Notes: generated from the sequence alone by a model not told the origin. A stretch of 27,453 bases of DNA from Planctomycetota bacterium (GCA_002691835.1 NZJA01000108.1:7380-34832); one strand, 5' to 3'. Counted from the stretch's first letter, positions 9,254 through 18,691 are shown. Translations and numbers: made by a program.

Positions 9254-10198
9254 TCAGGGTTTTTCGATCCCCTTGTCGGATGCCCGCAATACTTTCACTT
9301 TTTTGTTCAGGCTCTGGGCCCAATTCTGCATGTATTCGTCATTGGGGAAGTTATCCGCAAGACCTTTGGAGCAGCGTTCCAGCAGATCTGCATCCCGGAT
9401 CTTCTCCGCATACCGGGAGAGAACACTCCAGGCATTGGCATCCCGAATCATCTGGGGACAGCGTCCACTGTCGAGAATCTCCCGCATGCGTTTTCCAGCA
9501 GGGACCACCCTTTCGGGGTCCATCGACAACAGCACCAGATCGCTTACCTCTTCGCCGAGGACTATCCCGTCCACTCTTGCCTGCTGTTCCCCGGTCAATC
9601 CACGCAACGCCTTGCCGCGCTTCACCAACTGACTTCCACGCAATTTCATCAGACGGTACTCGAGGATATAGCGCTCGAGTTCGAGCCCCTTTTCACCCTG
9701 CTTTTCCCGCTTCTCCAGCTGAGAGAAGTCTTCAATTGCCAACAACGTCTCTTCAAAACTGGTCACACTTCGTTCCAGCGGTCGCCCCAACACCTCACCC
9801 TTCGGGTTCATGAAAACCAGGGTCGGGTGACCGCCATAACCGAGATCGATCAACAGGTTGTCATCGGGATGCCCCTCGATGCGGGTCATGATGTTGAGAT
9901 AGGGGATGACCTTTTTACGAAAATCAAGGAAAGCGGAGGAGGAGAGTGCACCACTCTCCAGAGTGTCGCACGGCCCTCACGGTGCAAAGGTGCGGGTGAA
10001 GTAGACAAAGATCGGCTTGCCCTGCTTTTCCGCCTGTCTTCGAGCCTCCTGATAATCGAGAAGCCACCCCCCGGTCTCGACGAACTTTTCCTTCAACTTC
10101 TTATCCAGTTTGGCCTTCAGGTCCGCTTGTTTGTCGTCCGCTCCTGTGAAAGCCAGCAACATGAATGTCGATATCAGAATCAGAGTTTTACTCATCAT
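9254..10198 (-). CDS. Exported thioredoxin-fold selenoprotein (UGPC active site, in-frame TGA)
   Basis: A single frame of 314 residues is interrupted only by a TGA at 9979-9977 (codon 74). Codons on both sides are in the same phase and both halves belong to one thioredoxin-like protein. Residues 1-20 form a signal peptide. Residues 47-73 hold the pre-active-site strand (K-P-I-F-V-Y-F-T). The TGA is followed by Gly-Pro-Cys, giving U74-G-P-C77 where thioredoxins have C-G-P-C. G-G-H-P-T at 122-126 supplies the cis-proline (Pro125), then F-M-N-P-K-G-E. The C-terminal half (about 150-314) is charged and helical. TGA replaces exactly the nucleophilic Cys, and a SECIS-like hairpin follows 25 nt later, so I read it as selenocysteine, not a nonsense mutation. 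The first ATG has AAGGAG 8 nt upstream. It lies 44 bp downstream of the SRPBCC gene, probably as an operon. Automated callers would split it into a 73-residue and a 211-residue fragment. Confidence 0.88.
9941..9959 (-). promoter_or_regulatory. Bacterial SECIS-like hairpin within the selenoprotein gene
   Basis: The minus-strand RNA reads GGAGAGUG-GUG-CACUCUCC, a perfect 8-bp stem with a GUG loop (or 7 bp with a GGUGC loop). The loop begins 25 nt after the UGA at 9979-9977. Known bacterial SECIS elements are short stem-loops inside the coding region shortly after the UGA, with a G (often GU) in the apical loop that SelB recognises. Geometry and loop both fit. Function is inferred. Confidence 0.8.
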
Positions 10199-10242
10199 TT
10201 GTTCTACTCCTTAAGATCGGTTCATTCTTCTGTCGGCCGTAT

Positions 10243-10701
10243 TCACGGGTTCATCGCACCCGCACCCGATTCCAGCTTTTCCTTGAGACTGTCCAGCTCA
10301 TTCTGCAAAGCATCACAACTCGACTTTTTCATGAGCCAACCAAAAAGAAAGAAGAAGATCTTTACCACTCCCTTGGGGATGACTGTTGCGGTCTCTGTCA
10401 CTCGTGTCACACCACCACCCAGATCCTCAAACTCATACAGCGCAGAGATCTCAAAGCCCTGCCCAACCATATAAACCTCACTCAAACGATTTTCTTCATA
10501 CCGAGTCACTTCACCGGTCATTTCCATTTGCCGACCACCATCCTGAGTCAGCAACCTGAAGCGAGATCCCACTTTTTCGGGGGTTTCCTCGATCACCTCA
10601 TTTTCGACAACGGTGAGGCTCCAGTCACTCACGTTTTCATTGGTATAACGAAACACCTCAGACAAAGGTCTGTTGATTTCGACACTGACGCCAGACTCCA
10701 T
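10243..10701 (-). CDS. SRPBCC (START/polyketide-cyclase-like) family protein
   Basis: 152 residues. The sequence begins with a strand typical of the family (V-S-V-E-I-N-R-P-L-S-E-V-F-R-Y-T), followed by alternating strands such as S-R-F-R-L-L and Y-E-F-E-D-L-G-G-G-V-T-R-V-T-E-T, and a C-terminal amphipathic helix (residues about 115-147). This is the helix-grip ligand-binding fold. A short very hydrophobic run (I-F-F-F-L-F-G-W-L at about 114-122) could touch the membrane. The start is supported by GAGAGGAG 7 nt upstream. It is followed 44 bp later by the selenothioredoxin gene on the same strand, so cotranscription is likely. The ligand is unknown. The fold call is firm; any specific activity is not supported. 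Confidence 0.75.
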   Translation of the reverse strand: MESGVSVEINRPLSEVFRYTNENVSDWSLTVVENEVIEETPEKVGSRFRLLTQDGGRQMEMTGEVTRYEENRLSEVYMVGQGFEISALYEFEDLGGGVTRVTETATVIPKGVVKIFFFLFGWLMKKSSCDALQNELDSLKEKLESGAGAMNP

Positions 10702-10895
10702 TTCAATGCTCCTCTCGCCAGTCCCGAACCTCCAATAGTGAGATATGGAGTGGGAAGTCCACAGGAAAATCGGTTGTTTGATTCAACCTTGAGGCTGTAG
10801 CATACAGCACCTGTGTCGAGGGTTCGCCCATGCGGACCCAGCACCGGTATCTTGTAGACATTGCGGCTTTCTGCCCGAAATTCGCAACACCTTCA

Positions 10896-10931
10896 AAGTC
10901 CGGACTTCCTCAGTGACAGATCAGTGACAGA
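10896..10931 (+). promoter_or_regulatory. Palindrome and tandem 11-bp repeat in the katG leader
   Basis: AAGTCCGGACTT (10896-10907) is a perfect 12-bp palindrome. It is followed directly by two adjacent copies of TCAGTGACAGA (10910-10920 and 10921-10931), ending just before the ribosome site AGGAG (10933-10937). Position suggests an operator or mRNA-level control of katG. It does not match a peroxide-regulator box that I recognise. Confidence 0.4.
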
Positions 10932-10942
10932 CAGGAGAATAA

Positions 10943-13138
<2,196 letters not shown>

Positions 13139-13161
13139 GATCGATCGACTCCGTAAAACTG

Positions 13162-13202
13162 AACTGGCCCGCACACCCTTCAGGAGTGCGGGCCAGTTTT
13201 TT
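13162..13202 (+). terminator. Rho-independent terminator after katG
   Basis: AACTGGCCCGCAC (13162-13174) pairs perfectly with GTGCGGGCCAGTT (13186-13198) around an 11-nt loop, followed by a T-run to 13202. It lies 24 bp after the katG stop. The hairpin also sits just past the end of the opposing gene (13220), and an A-run on its left flank gives some T residues on the minus strand, so it may also work for that gene. Confidence 0.9.
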
Positions 13203-13219
13203 ATCGAAATGAACGCGGA

Positions 13220-14299
13220 TTACTTGCGGCGGAAATTCCGGCTCTGCTTGAACAATACGGGCTGCCGCTTCTCTTCGTCATCTTCGCGAAAATCAGATTC
13301 GGTAAACCCCGCTCCCCTCGGAGAGAAGTGGTAGATCAGAACCGGTTGGTCTGCTTTCCCTTGTCCTGCGAACGGATTGCGAAAGGTCAGCGTGACACCG
13401 TCAAAATCCCCTTCGTAATATTCCGGATTGGGACTTTCATCGTGAAACACAAACATTTGAAAGGCCCCTCTGGAACTGTCAAATCCGATGAAAGTGAGAC
13501 TGGTCACTCTTTTCTCCTTGGCATCTGACAGCTTGCTGAGTGCCAGGAAACGCCCATCACAAATGACTCTCCCTGCTCTGGGCGAAACCTCTTCAGATTC
13601 TGCGACCAACTCACCAGCAAAGTTATTCAGGAGTTGATGCTCTTCAGAGTAATTTTCCGCAGGTTCCTCGAGCTTGTCGGAGGTACTGATCACTTTCGGA
13701 ATCGGTTTAGCTGCCAACAGATCAGTCAAAAGGTTGGAAACTTTGCCTTTTTTCGGTTCAGTGTTCAAAACAAAGAAGGGCGTTTTTGATTCTCCCAAAT
13801 ACACCTTTGAAACGGCAGTTTTCTTTTCTGAATCGAACCGTGTTATTTCAGTAACATAACCAGATGGATCTTTCAGAATTCGATCATCATCGACATATCT
13901 CCCCGAACGGTATCCAAACGGAGTCCGTAGCGATTCCAATCCAACGAAGAAGTATTGATTCAGGTCACTTCGATAGCCCAGGATTTGGTACTCCGCAGAC
14001 TTCTTTCCTTGAGTCCGCGATCGAGTCAAAAGAAAACGACCCCCGAGGATCATCTGTGAGGTGGACTCTCCCAGGATTGCTATATATTTGGGACTTTTCT
14101 CACCCGTCAATGGATCGATGCGACCCATCGTGTAATCCAATTGTGCTTTCCAGCTGGTACGACCCTGTTCCTGTACGAGACGATCATGCTGCTCAGAAAT
14201 CGGGTTCTTCACTTCATCATCCACATTTTGTGGCAGGCCTGCCGGTAATAACGAAGAAAACAAAAACAGGACTACAGATACCATCAACAACTTATTCAT
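13220..14299 (-). CDS. Exported protein with two DUF1579-like domains
   Basis: 359 residues from the ATG at 14299, preferred over a GTG at 14323 because AGAGGAAG lies about 9 nt upstream of the ATG. N-terminal signal peptide (N-K-L-L-M-V-S-V-V-L-F-L-F). Two diverged copies of a beta-rich module are visible. The first (about residues 38-150) has S-T-S-Q-M-I-L-G-G-R-F-L then I-L-G-Y-R-S-D-L-N-Q-Y-F-F. The second (about residues 215-335) has V-I-C-D-G-R-F-L-A then F-I-G-F-D-S-S-R-G-A-F-Q-M. This G-R-F-L plus G-(Y/F)-D pattern resembles DUF1579, whose function is unknown. The C-terminus is basic and hydrophilic. It faces katG (convergent) and is divergent from the TlpA-like gene. The family call is by eye and tentative; the gene itself is well supported. 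Confidence 0.7.
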   Translation of the reverse strand: MNKLLMVSVVLFLFSSLLPAGLPQNVDDEVKNPISEQHDRLVQEQGRTSWKAQLDYTMGRIDPLTGEKSPKYIAILGESTSQMILGGRFLLTRSRTQGKKSAEYQILGYRSDLNQYFFVGLESLRTPFGYRSGRYVDDDRILKDPSGYVTEITRFDSEKKTAVSKVYLGESKTPFFVLNTEPKKGKVSNLLTDLLAAKPIPKVISTSDKLEEPAENYSEEHQLLNNFAGELVAESEEVSPRAGRVICDGRFLALSKLSDAKEKRVTSLTFIGFDSSRGAFQMFVFHDESPNPEYYEGDFDGVTLTFRNPFAGQGKADQPVLIYHFSPRGAGFTESDFREDDEEKRQPVLFKQSRNFRRK

Positions 14300-14435
14300 G
14301 ATTTCACTCTTCCTCTGGTTCACGCGCCCAATTTTGCCTTCGCTCCGCTGAGAAGTAATTCTTACAGTGATATCGACAAAATACCCAATAAAATTCTATG
14401 ATAGGCTTCGTAGTTCAACTTTCGCTGGAGGCTCC

Positions 14436-15539
14436 GTGAACATCTTCATCGCTACTTTTCTATTCATGCTCGCTCCGTCTCACTCTGAAGCTCTAATATC
14501 TGTGAACGATATCGCAGGAAAATATGAAGCTCTCATACAGGCAGAAGATCAAGGAAACCTGACTGCAGTCATGCGACACCGCAGAGACTTACTGAAGGCT
14601 TGTGAAGGAAAAGACCTCTCTGTTCTTATTTCCGGTGATGAGAATGCGCTTCTTCGTCTGGGTTGCTCACGAGTGATTGGTCAAGATCATCAACTCAACG
14701 GTAGGCATTCCACAGCGGTCGAAGCTCTCAACCCCATTTATAAAAACTACCTCGACACAAAAGGTCCGGAAAAGCAGGTCGCAATCAAAACGATGCTGCC
14801 ACTCGCTCAGTCCTATGCAGAACTCGGAAAAATCGAAAGCGCATTGGACGTTCTAAATAAAGGTATCCCATTTTTGGAAGCAGGAAGCGTCACGATTCGC
14901 GAAGCTTGGCTTCTAAGTGGTGATCTGAAGGCTGCAATCGGAGAGATCCTTCCTGCGAAAAGAGCATGGAGCAGGCTCACGGATGATCTCAATAAATATG
15001 GCGACGATGCAAGAGCTCGACGAAACTCTGCTGTGCGCTTAGCAATGCTTGGAAAAAAAGCACCAGCATTGGGAAACACGACCTGGTTTGGTGGAAAAAA
15101 GAAGAGCCTGAAATCATTGGAGGGGAATGTTGTCCTTCTTGATTTCTGGGCGACTTGGTGTGGACCCTGCCGGATGTTGATGCCGGGTCTCGACAAGATC
15201 CAAAAACGTCTCGGCGATCAGGGGTTACAGATTCTGGGAGTCACAAAGCCTTATGCTCAAGGTTGGCTCCCCGAAAAAGATGACAAGAGTCGAGGCCAGA
15301 CGGTACGAGGCATGACCCGGGATGCGTTCCTGCAGCACCTCCTCGACTTCCGCCGACGCTTCGGTGTCGAATACCCCTATGTCGTGACTGGGAAACAAGT
15401 TTTTGACACATACCGTGTCGGTGGGATTCCCATGGTCGTGCTAATCGATAAAAAAGGAACCATTGCCTGGGTCCGAGTCGGTGCAGGTGGTGAAGGTCTG
15501 CTAGAAGCCACGCTTGAAAGATTGCTTGAACAAAAATGA
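14436..15539 (+). CDS. Exported TlpA-like thioredoxin with helical-repeat N-terminal region
   Basis: 367 residues from GTG 14436, chosen because GGAGG lies 4 nt upstream and the product then begins directly with a signal peptide (N-I-F-I-A-T-F-L-F-M-L-A, ending in S-H-S-E-A). An in-frame GTG at 14367 would add 23 hydrophilic residues and lacks a ribosome site. Residues about 22-205 are all-helical and TPR-like (for example the L-A-Q-S-Y-A-E-L-G-K-I-E-S-A-L helix). Residues 210-367 form a TlpA/ResA-type thioredoxin domain with W-A-T-W-C-G-P-C-R (Cys242, Cys245), an insertion of about 40 residues after the second strand, and a cis-Pro in V-G-G-I-P-M-V-V-L-I-D. Probable role: thiol-disulfide exchange outside the cytoplasm. 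Its end faces the MauE/rhodanese pair across a 27-bp gap, which suggests but does not prove a functional link. Confidence 0.9.
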   Translation: MNIFIATFLFMLAPSHSEALISVNDIAGKYEALIQAEDQGNLTAVMRHRRDLLKACEGKDLSVLISGDENALLRLGCSRVIGQDHQLNGRHSTAVEALNPIYKNYLDTKGPEKQVAIKTMLPLAQSYAELGKIESALDVLNKGIPFLEAGSVTIREAWLLSGDLKAAIGEILPAKRAWSRLTDDLNKYGDDARARRNSAVRLAMLGKKAPALGNTTWFGGKKKSLKSLEGNVVLLDFWATWCGPCRMLMPGLDKIQKRLGDQGLQILGVTKPYAQGWLPEKDDKSRGQTVRGMTRDAFLQHLLDFRRRFGVEYPYVVTGKQVFDTYRVGGIPMVVLIDKKGTIAWVRVGAGGEGLLEATLERLLEQK

Positions 15540-15566
15540 TAGGCAAACTGCCTAAAGTTACTGACT

Positions 15567-16058
15567 TCAGCCGCCAAGTCCCCCACGGAACTTTTTTGAA
15601 CAACTAAAAGTTGCCCATAATGACAAGATCAGCATTCCACAGTTTTCAACAAGCTTGCTGCAGATCGGGATGGCACCAGATCCACATCCACAATCAGCAA
15701 TGACATCACACAAACCGATAAAATCCGGAGTAGTTCCCACAAGGCTACTTCCCAATAGATAAACCGCTGGTGTAAAAGCCAATAGCATTGCTGAAGTCAC
15801 TGCGGCAGCACCTCTCAGGCCGATCCCTGAAAGAAGTGCCAAAGCACATACTATTTCCAACACCGGAAGAGTCATTGCAATGCTGTTTAGTATCCATACC
15901 GGCTCTAATGGCAGTAAGTCATAGTTCTTGATGCTTTTCAGAAATTCCAACGGTTCAGATAACTTCTCGATGCCATAAGAAAGAAATACGAATCCGAGAA
16001 CTATTCGAGCCACTAGCAGAGGATAGCCGGTCGCATCCAGGCGACGTAAATTTTCCAT
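15567..16058 (-). CDS. MauE/DoxX-family redox-associated membrane protein
   Basis: 163 residues with about four membrane helices (for example L-L-V-A-R-I-V-L-G-F-V-F-L and M-T-L-P-V-L-E-I-V-C-A-L-A-L-L). After the third helix comes a D-C-G-C-G segment (Cys123, Cys125) resembling the C-G-C motif of MauE/DoxX-like proteins that are linked to disulfide chemistry, followed by further cysteines (P-I-C, E-N-C). The start at 16058 overlaps the stop of the rhodanese gene by one base (TGATG), with GGAGG 7 nt upstream, so the pair is translationally coupled. MauE in methylamine utilisation is associated with cysteine oxidation of a partner. Here the likely role is passing electrons or disulfides across the membrane to the rhodanese or another envelope thiol protein, which is inference from context. 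Confidence 0.8.
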   Translation of the reverse strand: MENLRRLDATGYPLLVARIVLGFVFLSYGIEKLSEPLEFLKSIKNYDLLPLEPVWILNSIAMTLPVLEIVCALALLSGIGLRGAAAVTSAMLLAFTPAVYLLGSSLVGTTPDFIGLCDVIADCGCGSGAIPICSKLVENCGMLILSLWATFSCSKKFRGGLGG

Positions 16059-16726
16059 CAGCGTGCCTCCGATCCAGTTTTCACAGGCATTTCGTTTTCT
16101 TTCCACTCGTTGAATCCACCTTCGTAGACATAAACATTCTCCGGAGGTAATCCGTAGAGAGACCCTAAATCTGCAGCCAAATGCAAACTGTCTTCACAGT
16201 CTCCTCCATTGCAGTAAACGATGATGAAAAACGCCATTTCCAATTGGGGCCTCACGTCATCTATCAGATCTCCAGACTCATAGTGATATAGCCAGATTGC
16301 ACCTGGTATATGACCATCCTCATACTGGTCCCTGACCCTTGCATCGACAAATGCAACAATCGATTCACCCGTTGAGGCAAACTCATCCTCTGCTGTCATG
16401 AAATGATCCCGAATATCTTCAAATGTCAGGCGCTGTATTCCATCATCTATTTGAGTCTCGACGACGACTGGAACCACGTCTTGCTGAGTATCGGCCTCGT
16501 TGAGATTATTTTCAGGCTGATCAGGAGCTTCTATGCTGGGGAAATAATTCCGTGAAAGGTCGATCGCCTTGGAGGGTCTCAGGCTATTGATTGCCAGTGC
16601 CAGTAATGCAGATCCTGCAGTGATTAGCACAATACTTTTCAGCAATGAGCCAGAGCATCCGGTTTGAGTCGTCGCTTGAGCCCCTTCATTGGTTTTTTCA
16701 GGGCCTTCGCTCTTCTCTATATTCAT
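16058..16726 (-). CDS. Membrane-anchored rhodanese-like sulfurtransferase
   Basis: 222 residues from ATG 16726 (GGAG 6 nt upstream; an upstream TTG at 16771 is not supported). A hydrophilic N-terminus is followed by one membrane helix (about 28-46), a variable linker of about 45 residues, and a rhodanese domain (about 100-215): F-V-D-A-R at about 126-130, D-G-H-I-P-G-A-I, and the active-site loop V-Y-C-N-G-G-D-C-E-D-S with catalytic Cys172 and a second cysteine at 177. The domain should lie on the periplasmic side. The second Cys in the loop could form a disulfide with Cys172, fitting a redox partner such as the coupled MauE-like protein. The gene sits downstream of a perfect palindrome at 16765-16781 that may be its operator. 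Confidence 0.85.
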   Translation of the reverse strand: MNIEKSEGPEKTNEGAQATTQTGCSGSLLKSIVLITAGSALLALAINSLRPSKAIDLSRNYFPSIEAPDQPENNLNEADTQQDVVPVVVETQIDDGIQRLTFEDIRDHFMTAEDEFASTGESIVAFVDARVRDQYEDGHIPGAIWLYHYESGDLIDDVRPQLEMAFFIIVYCNGGDCEDSLHLAADLGSLYGLPPENVYVYEGGFNEWKENEMPVKTGSEAR

Positions 16727-16764
16727 GAAAGTCTCCGTAGTCCTAATTGCCTCGGCCTGATCTG

Positions 16765-16781
16765 CCGACAAAATTTGTCGG
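16765..16781. promoter_or_regulatory. Perfect 17-bp palindrome, candidate operator of the rhodanese/MauE pair
   Basis: CCGACAAA-A-TTTGTCGG is an exact 8+1+8 inverted repeat starting 39 nt upstream of the rhodanese ATG. A weak extended -10-like TGATACACT lies farther upstream on the minus strand, which would place the palindrome at or just after the transcription start, a typical repressor site. No T-run follows, so it is not a terminator. Confidence 0.55.
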
Positions 16782-16890
16782 TGTCACTCTGTTGGAAGTG
16801 TATCACCTTGATTCGAGTATTCGGAAGCAGAATGGAGGGCCAGAGGGTGTCAGACCCAAGTCTTCTTCATTCGGTAACAGATCAGTCACG

Positions 16891-16929
16891 AAAAAACTGC
16901 CCGCTGCACTGACTGTGCAACGGGCAGTT
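16891..16929 (-). terminator. Rho-independent terminator after the coiled-coil/winged-helix gene
   Basis: Read on the minus strand, AACTGCCCG (16929-16921) pairs with CGGGCAGTT (16903-16895). An inner TGCAC/GTGCA pairing extends the stem, and it is followed by a run of six T. It lies about 20 bp past the stop at 16949. Confidence 0.8.
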
Positions 16930-16948
16930 CTTGGAAGACTTAGGCTAT

Positions 16949-17410
16949 TCAGGCTATTTCAGTCGACTTCATCTTCCAACGGCCTGCTGAATCCTGTTCG
17001 AATTCGTCATGTCGACGCAGATGCTGAAAAACCGCCAGATAAAGATTCTTGGTGGCTTCTTCTGGATGGCGTTGGGCGATTTCATCCCGTACTTCAGCAG
17101 GTGTCAGAGCTGATTCGGAAGCTCCGAGAATCTCTTCAACCTGAGATCGGATCCAACCGCGAGGTCGACGACCCGAAGGCGTCAATCTGCGCATCGATCC
17201 ACTGGTACTGGCCAGGTAGCCCTGAACTTCGGGATACTGCCCCAGAAACTCACGAATTTGATCCTCGACCCGGTCCAACTCATCTCTGAGCCTCTGCCTT
17301 TTGGTTTCTAGACGGTTCAATTTTCCGCTGTTTTCTTTTAAAGCAACGAGCTGCTTCAAAGCTTCAACGTCCAGTCTTCCAAGACTGTCCATTTCAATCT
17401 CCATATTCAC
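16949..17410 (-). CDS. Small coiled-coil plus winged-helix-like protein
   Basis: 153 residues from GTG 17410, favoured because AAGAGG lies 8 nt upstream; an in-frame GTG at 17446 is an alternative. Residues about 15-62 form a charged heptad-rich helix (E-T-K-R-Q-R-L-R-D-E-L-D-R-V-E-D-Q-I), likely a coiled coil for dimerisation. A basic linker (R-R-L-T-P-S-G-R-R-P-R-G-W) precedes residues about 82-150, which look like a winged-helix/HARE-HTH-type domain: I-R-S-Q-V-E-E-I-L, A-L-T-P-A-E-V-R-D-E-I, then L-Y-L-A-V-F-Q-H-L-R-R-H and a F-E-Q-D-S-A-G-R-W wing. A DNA-binding or nucleoid role is plausible. It is transcribed divergently from the amidase gene and ends at its own terminator. No close family is recognised. 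Confidence 0.7.
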   Translation of the reverse strand: MNMEIEMDSLGRLDVEALKQLVALKENSGKLNRLETKRQRLRDELDRVEDQIREFLGQYPEVQGYLASTSGSMRRLTPSGRRPRGWIRSQVEEILGASESALTPAEVRDEIAQRHPEEATKNLYLAVFQHLRRHDEFEQDSAGRWKMKSTEIA

Positions 17411-17612
17411 GGTCTTAACCTCTTCCCAGAACTCTTCATCCCGCACGGAAAATAGGACCTGAAAGGATCCCTGAGCGCCTCTAACACCCTTGAAATGTCT
17501 CTCGACACTTCATTTCTTCGTGCAAAACATGACCGAATAAAACAGTGGGCAACTCTATAAGAAAGCCCTGACTTTGGATCTATAAACATGTACGCGAGTA
17601 GCTTGCCAATAT

Positions 17613-17640
17613 TTGGAAAGCGTGACATTAGTCATATAAG
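17613..17640 (+). promoter_or_regulatory. Candidate promoter of the amidase lipoprotein gene
   Basis: TTGGAA (17613-17618) and TATAAG (17635-17640, 5 of 6 to consensus) are separated by 16 nt. This fits the TTG start at 17684 and would leave a leader of about 35-40 nt. It argues against translation starting at the upstream ATG at 17588, which lies before the promoter. Confidence 0.45.
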
Positions 17641-17683
17641 ACCTATACTTACACATAAATGCAGGACTAACAAGAGGAGAATT

Positions 17684-18691
17684 TTGATCGAACTTGTAAA
17701 AACAGACAAACGCTCACTGAATTGGGTCATTTTGGTCTCGTTAGTCGCACTTGCAGGTTGTCAAAATACCGCTGAGATCCGTTCAGAGCGCCCTAATGAC
17801 GTGATTATGATTGCAGGTGAGCTTTTTCACACCATGACCAAAGTCGTCCTATGGACTGATAAGGGTGGGTTTGATGCCTACCGGGGTCACAGACATGACC
17901 AAAAGAATGTCGGTCCACCCCATGACCACCCAGACCGCTTGTTACGTTTCGGCAGCCTGCGAAGAAATGGATCTCAGGCTTGGAAAGACCGAGTCCAGAG
18001 AGAGGGTTACACACCCGAGGATTTGACCGAAGTCATCGACACCATCGTTCTTCATTACGACGCATGTGGATCATCGAGTCGGTGCTTCCATGTTCTTCAT
18101 GACCTTCGGGGGCTTTCCTGCCACTTCCTGATCGACGTCGATGGCACCATTTATCAAACTCTGGATGTTAAAGAGCGTGCCTGGCATGCAGGAACCGCCA
18201 ATGATCGATCTATTGGCATTGAAATCGCCCACTTCGGAGCATTCCCTGAGGCCATACAAGCTGATCTTCACTATGAGGAAAGTACGCATGGAATCCGGCT
18301 CAAAGAATCTTCACTGGCAGGCACGTCTGCTGAGGGAGCATTTCCATATCCTGCAAGGCAGCAAATGTTTTCAGGCGTCATTCATCAACAGAATCTGTTC
18401 CAGAGAGATTTCACGGAAGCTCAATATGCCTCCATCGAAAAGCTGCTCATCGCTCTTTGCAAGGCGATACCGAGTATCAGACCTATCGTTCCAAGAACTG
18501 AAGAGGGATTCGTTCAATCGGGATTAAGACCTGAACCCTCAGGACAAGCTGTCGCCGGAATCGTCGGTCATTGGCATGTTGGATCTCATAAAGTAGATCC
18601 CGGCCCTGCTTTTAACTGGGACCGTATCGAGTCTGCATTAAGAGCTTCTGATATAAATAATGATGGGTTAACGAAGAGACCTCTGCCTTAA
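17684..18691 (+). CDS. N-acetylmuramoyl-L-alanine amidase-like (amidase_2/PGRP) lipoprotein
   Basis: 335 residues from TTG 17684, chosen because AGAGGAG lies just upstream and a lipoprotein signal then follows (W-V-I-L-V-S-L-V-A-L-A-G-C, lipid Cys26). The amidase_2 fold is seen from about residue 115: V-L-H-Y-D-A with His124, S-C-H-F-L-I-D-V-D-G-T-I-Y-Q, W-H-A-G, S-I-G-I-E-I-A-H, and G-H-W-H-V with His296, then K-V-D-P-G-P-A-F-N-W with Asp305. This gives the His/His/Asp zinc set of AmpD-like enzymes that cut the amide between muramic acid and the peptide. Residues about 195-245 are an insertion relative to small AmpD proteins. Likely function: trimming or recycling of cell-wall peptides in the envelope. 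The 3' end overlaps the opposing methyltransferase gene by 24 bp. Confidence 0.9.
   Translation: MIELVKTDKRSLNWVILVSLVALAGCQNTAEIRSERPNDVIMIAGELFHTMTKVVLWTDKGGFDAYRGHRHDQKNVGPPHDHPDRLLRFGSLRRNGSQAWKDRVQREGYTPEDLTEVIDTIVLHYDACGSSSRCFHVLHDLRGLSCHFLIDVDGTIYQTLDVKERAWHAGTANDRSIGIEIAHFGAFPEAIQADLHYEESTHGIRLKESSLAGTSAEGAFPYPARQQMFSGVIHQQNLFQRDFTEAQYASIEKLLIALCKAIPSIRPIVPRTEEGFVQSGLRPEPSGQAVAGIVGHWHVGSHKVDPGPAFNWDRIESALRASDINNDGLTKRPLP

Noticed and set aside
9247..9813. 188-codon plus-strand frame opposite the selenoprotein gene
   Set aside because: Pro/Ser/Arg-rich antisense artefact; the minus strand carries the coherent thioredoxin-like protein.
9890..9979. Two separate genes, or a frameshifted pseudogene, in the thioredoxin-like region
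   Set aside because: Both parts are in the same phase with only TGA between them, so there is no frameshift. The TGA sits at the active-site Cys and is followed by a SECIS-like hairpin, which favours one selenoprotein gene.
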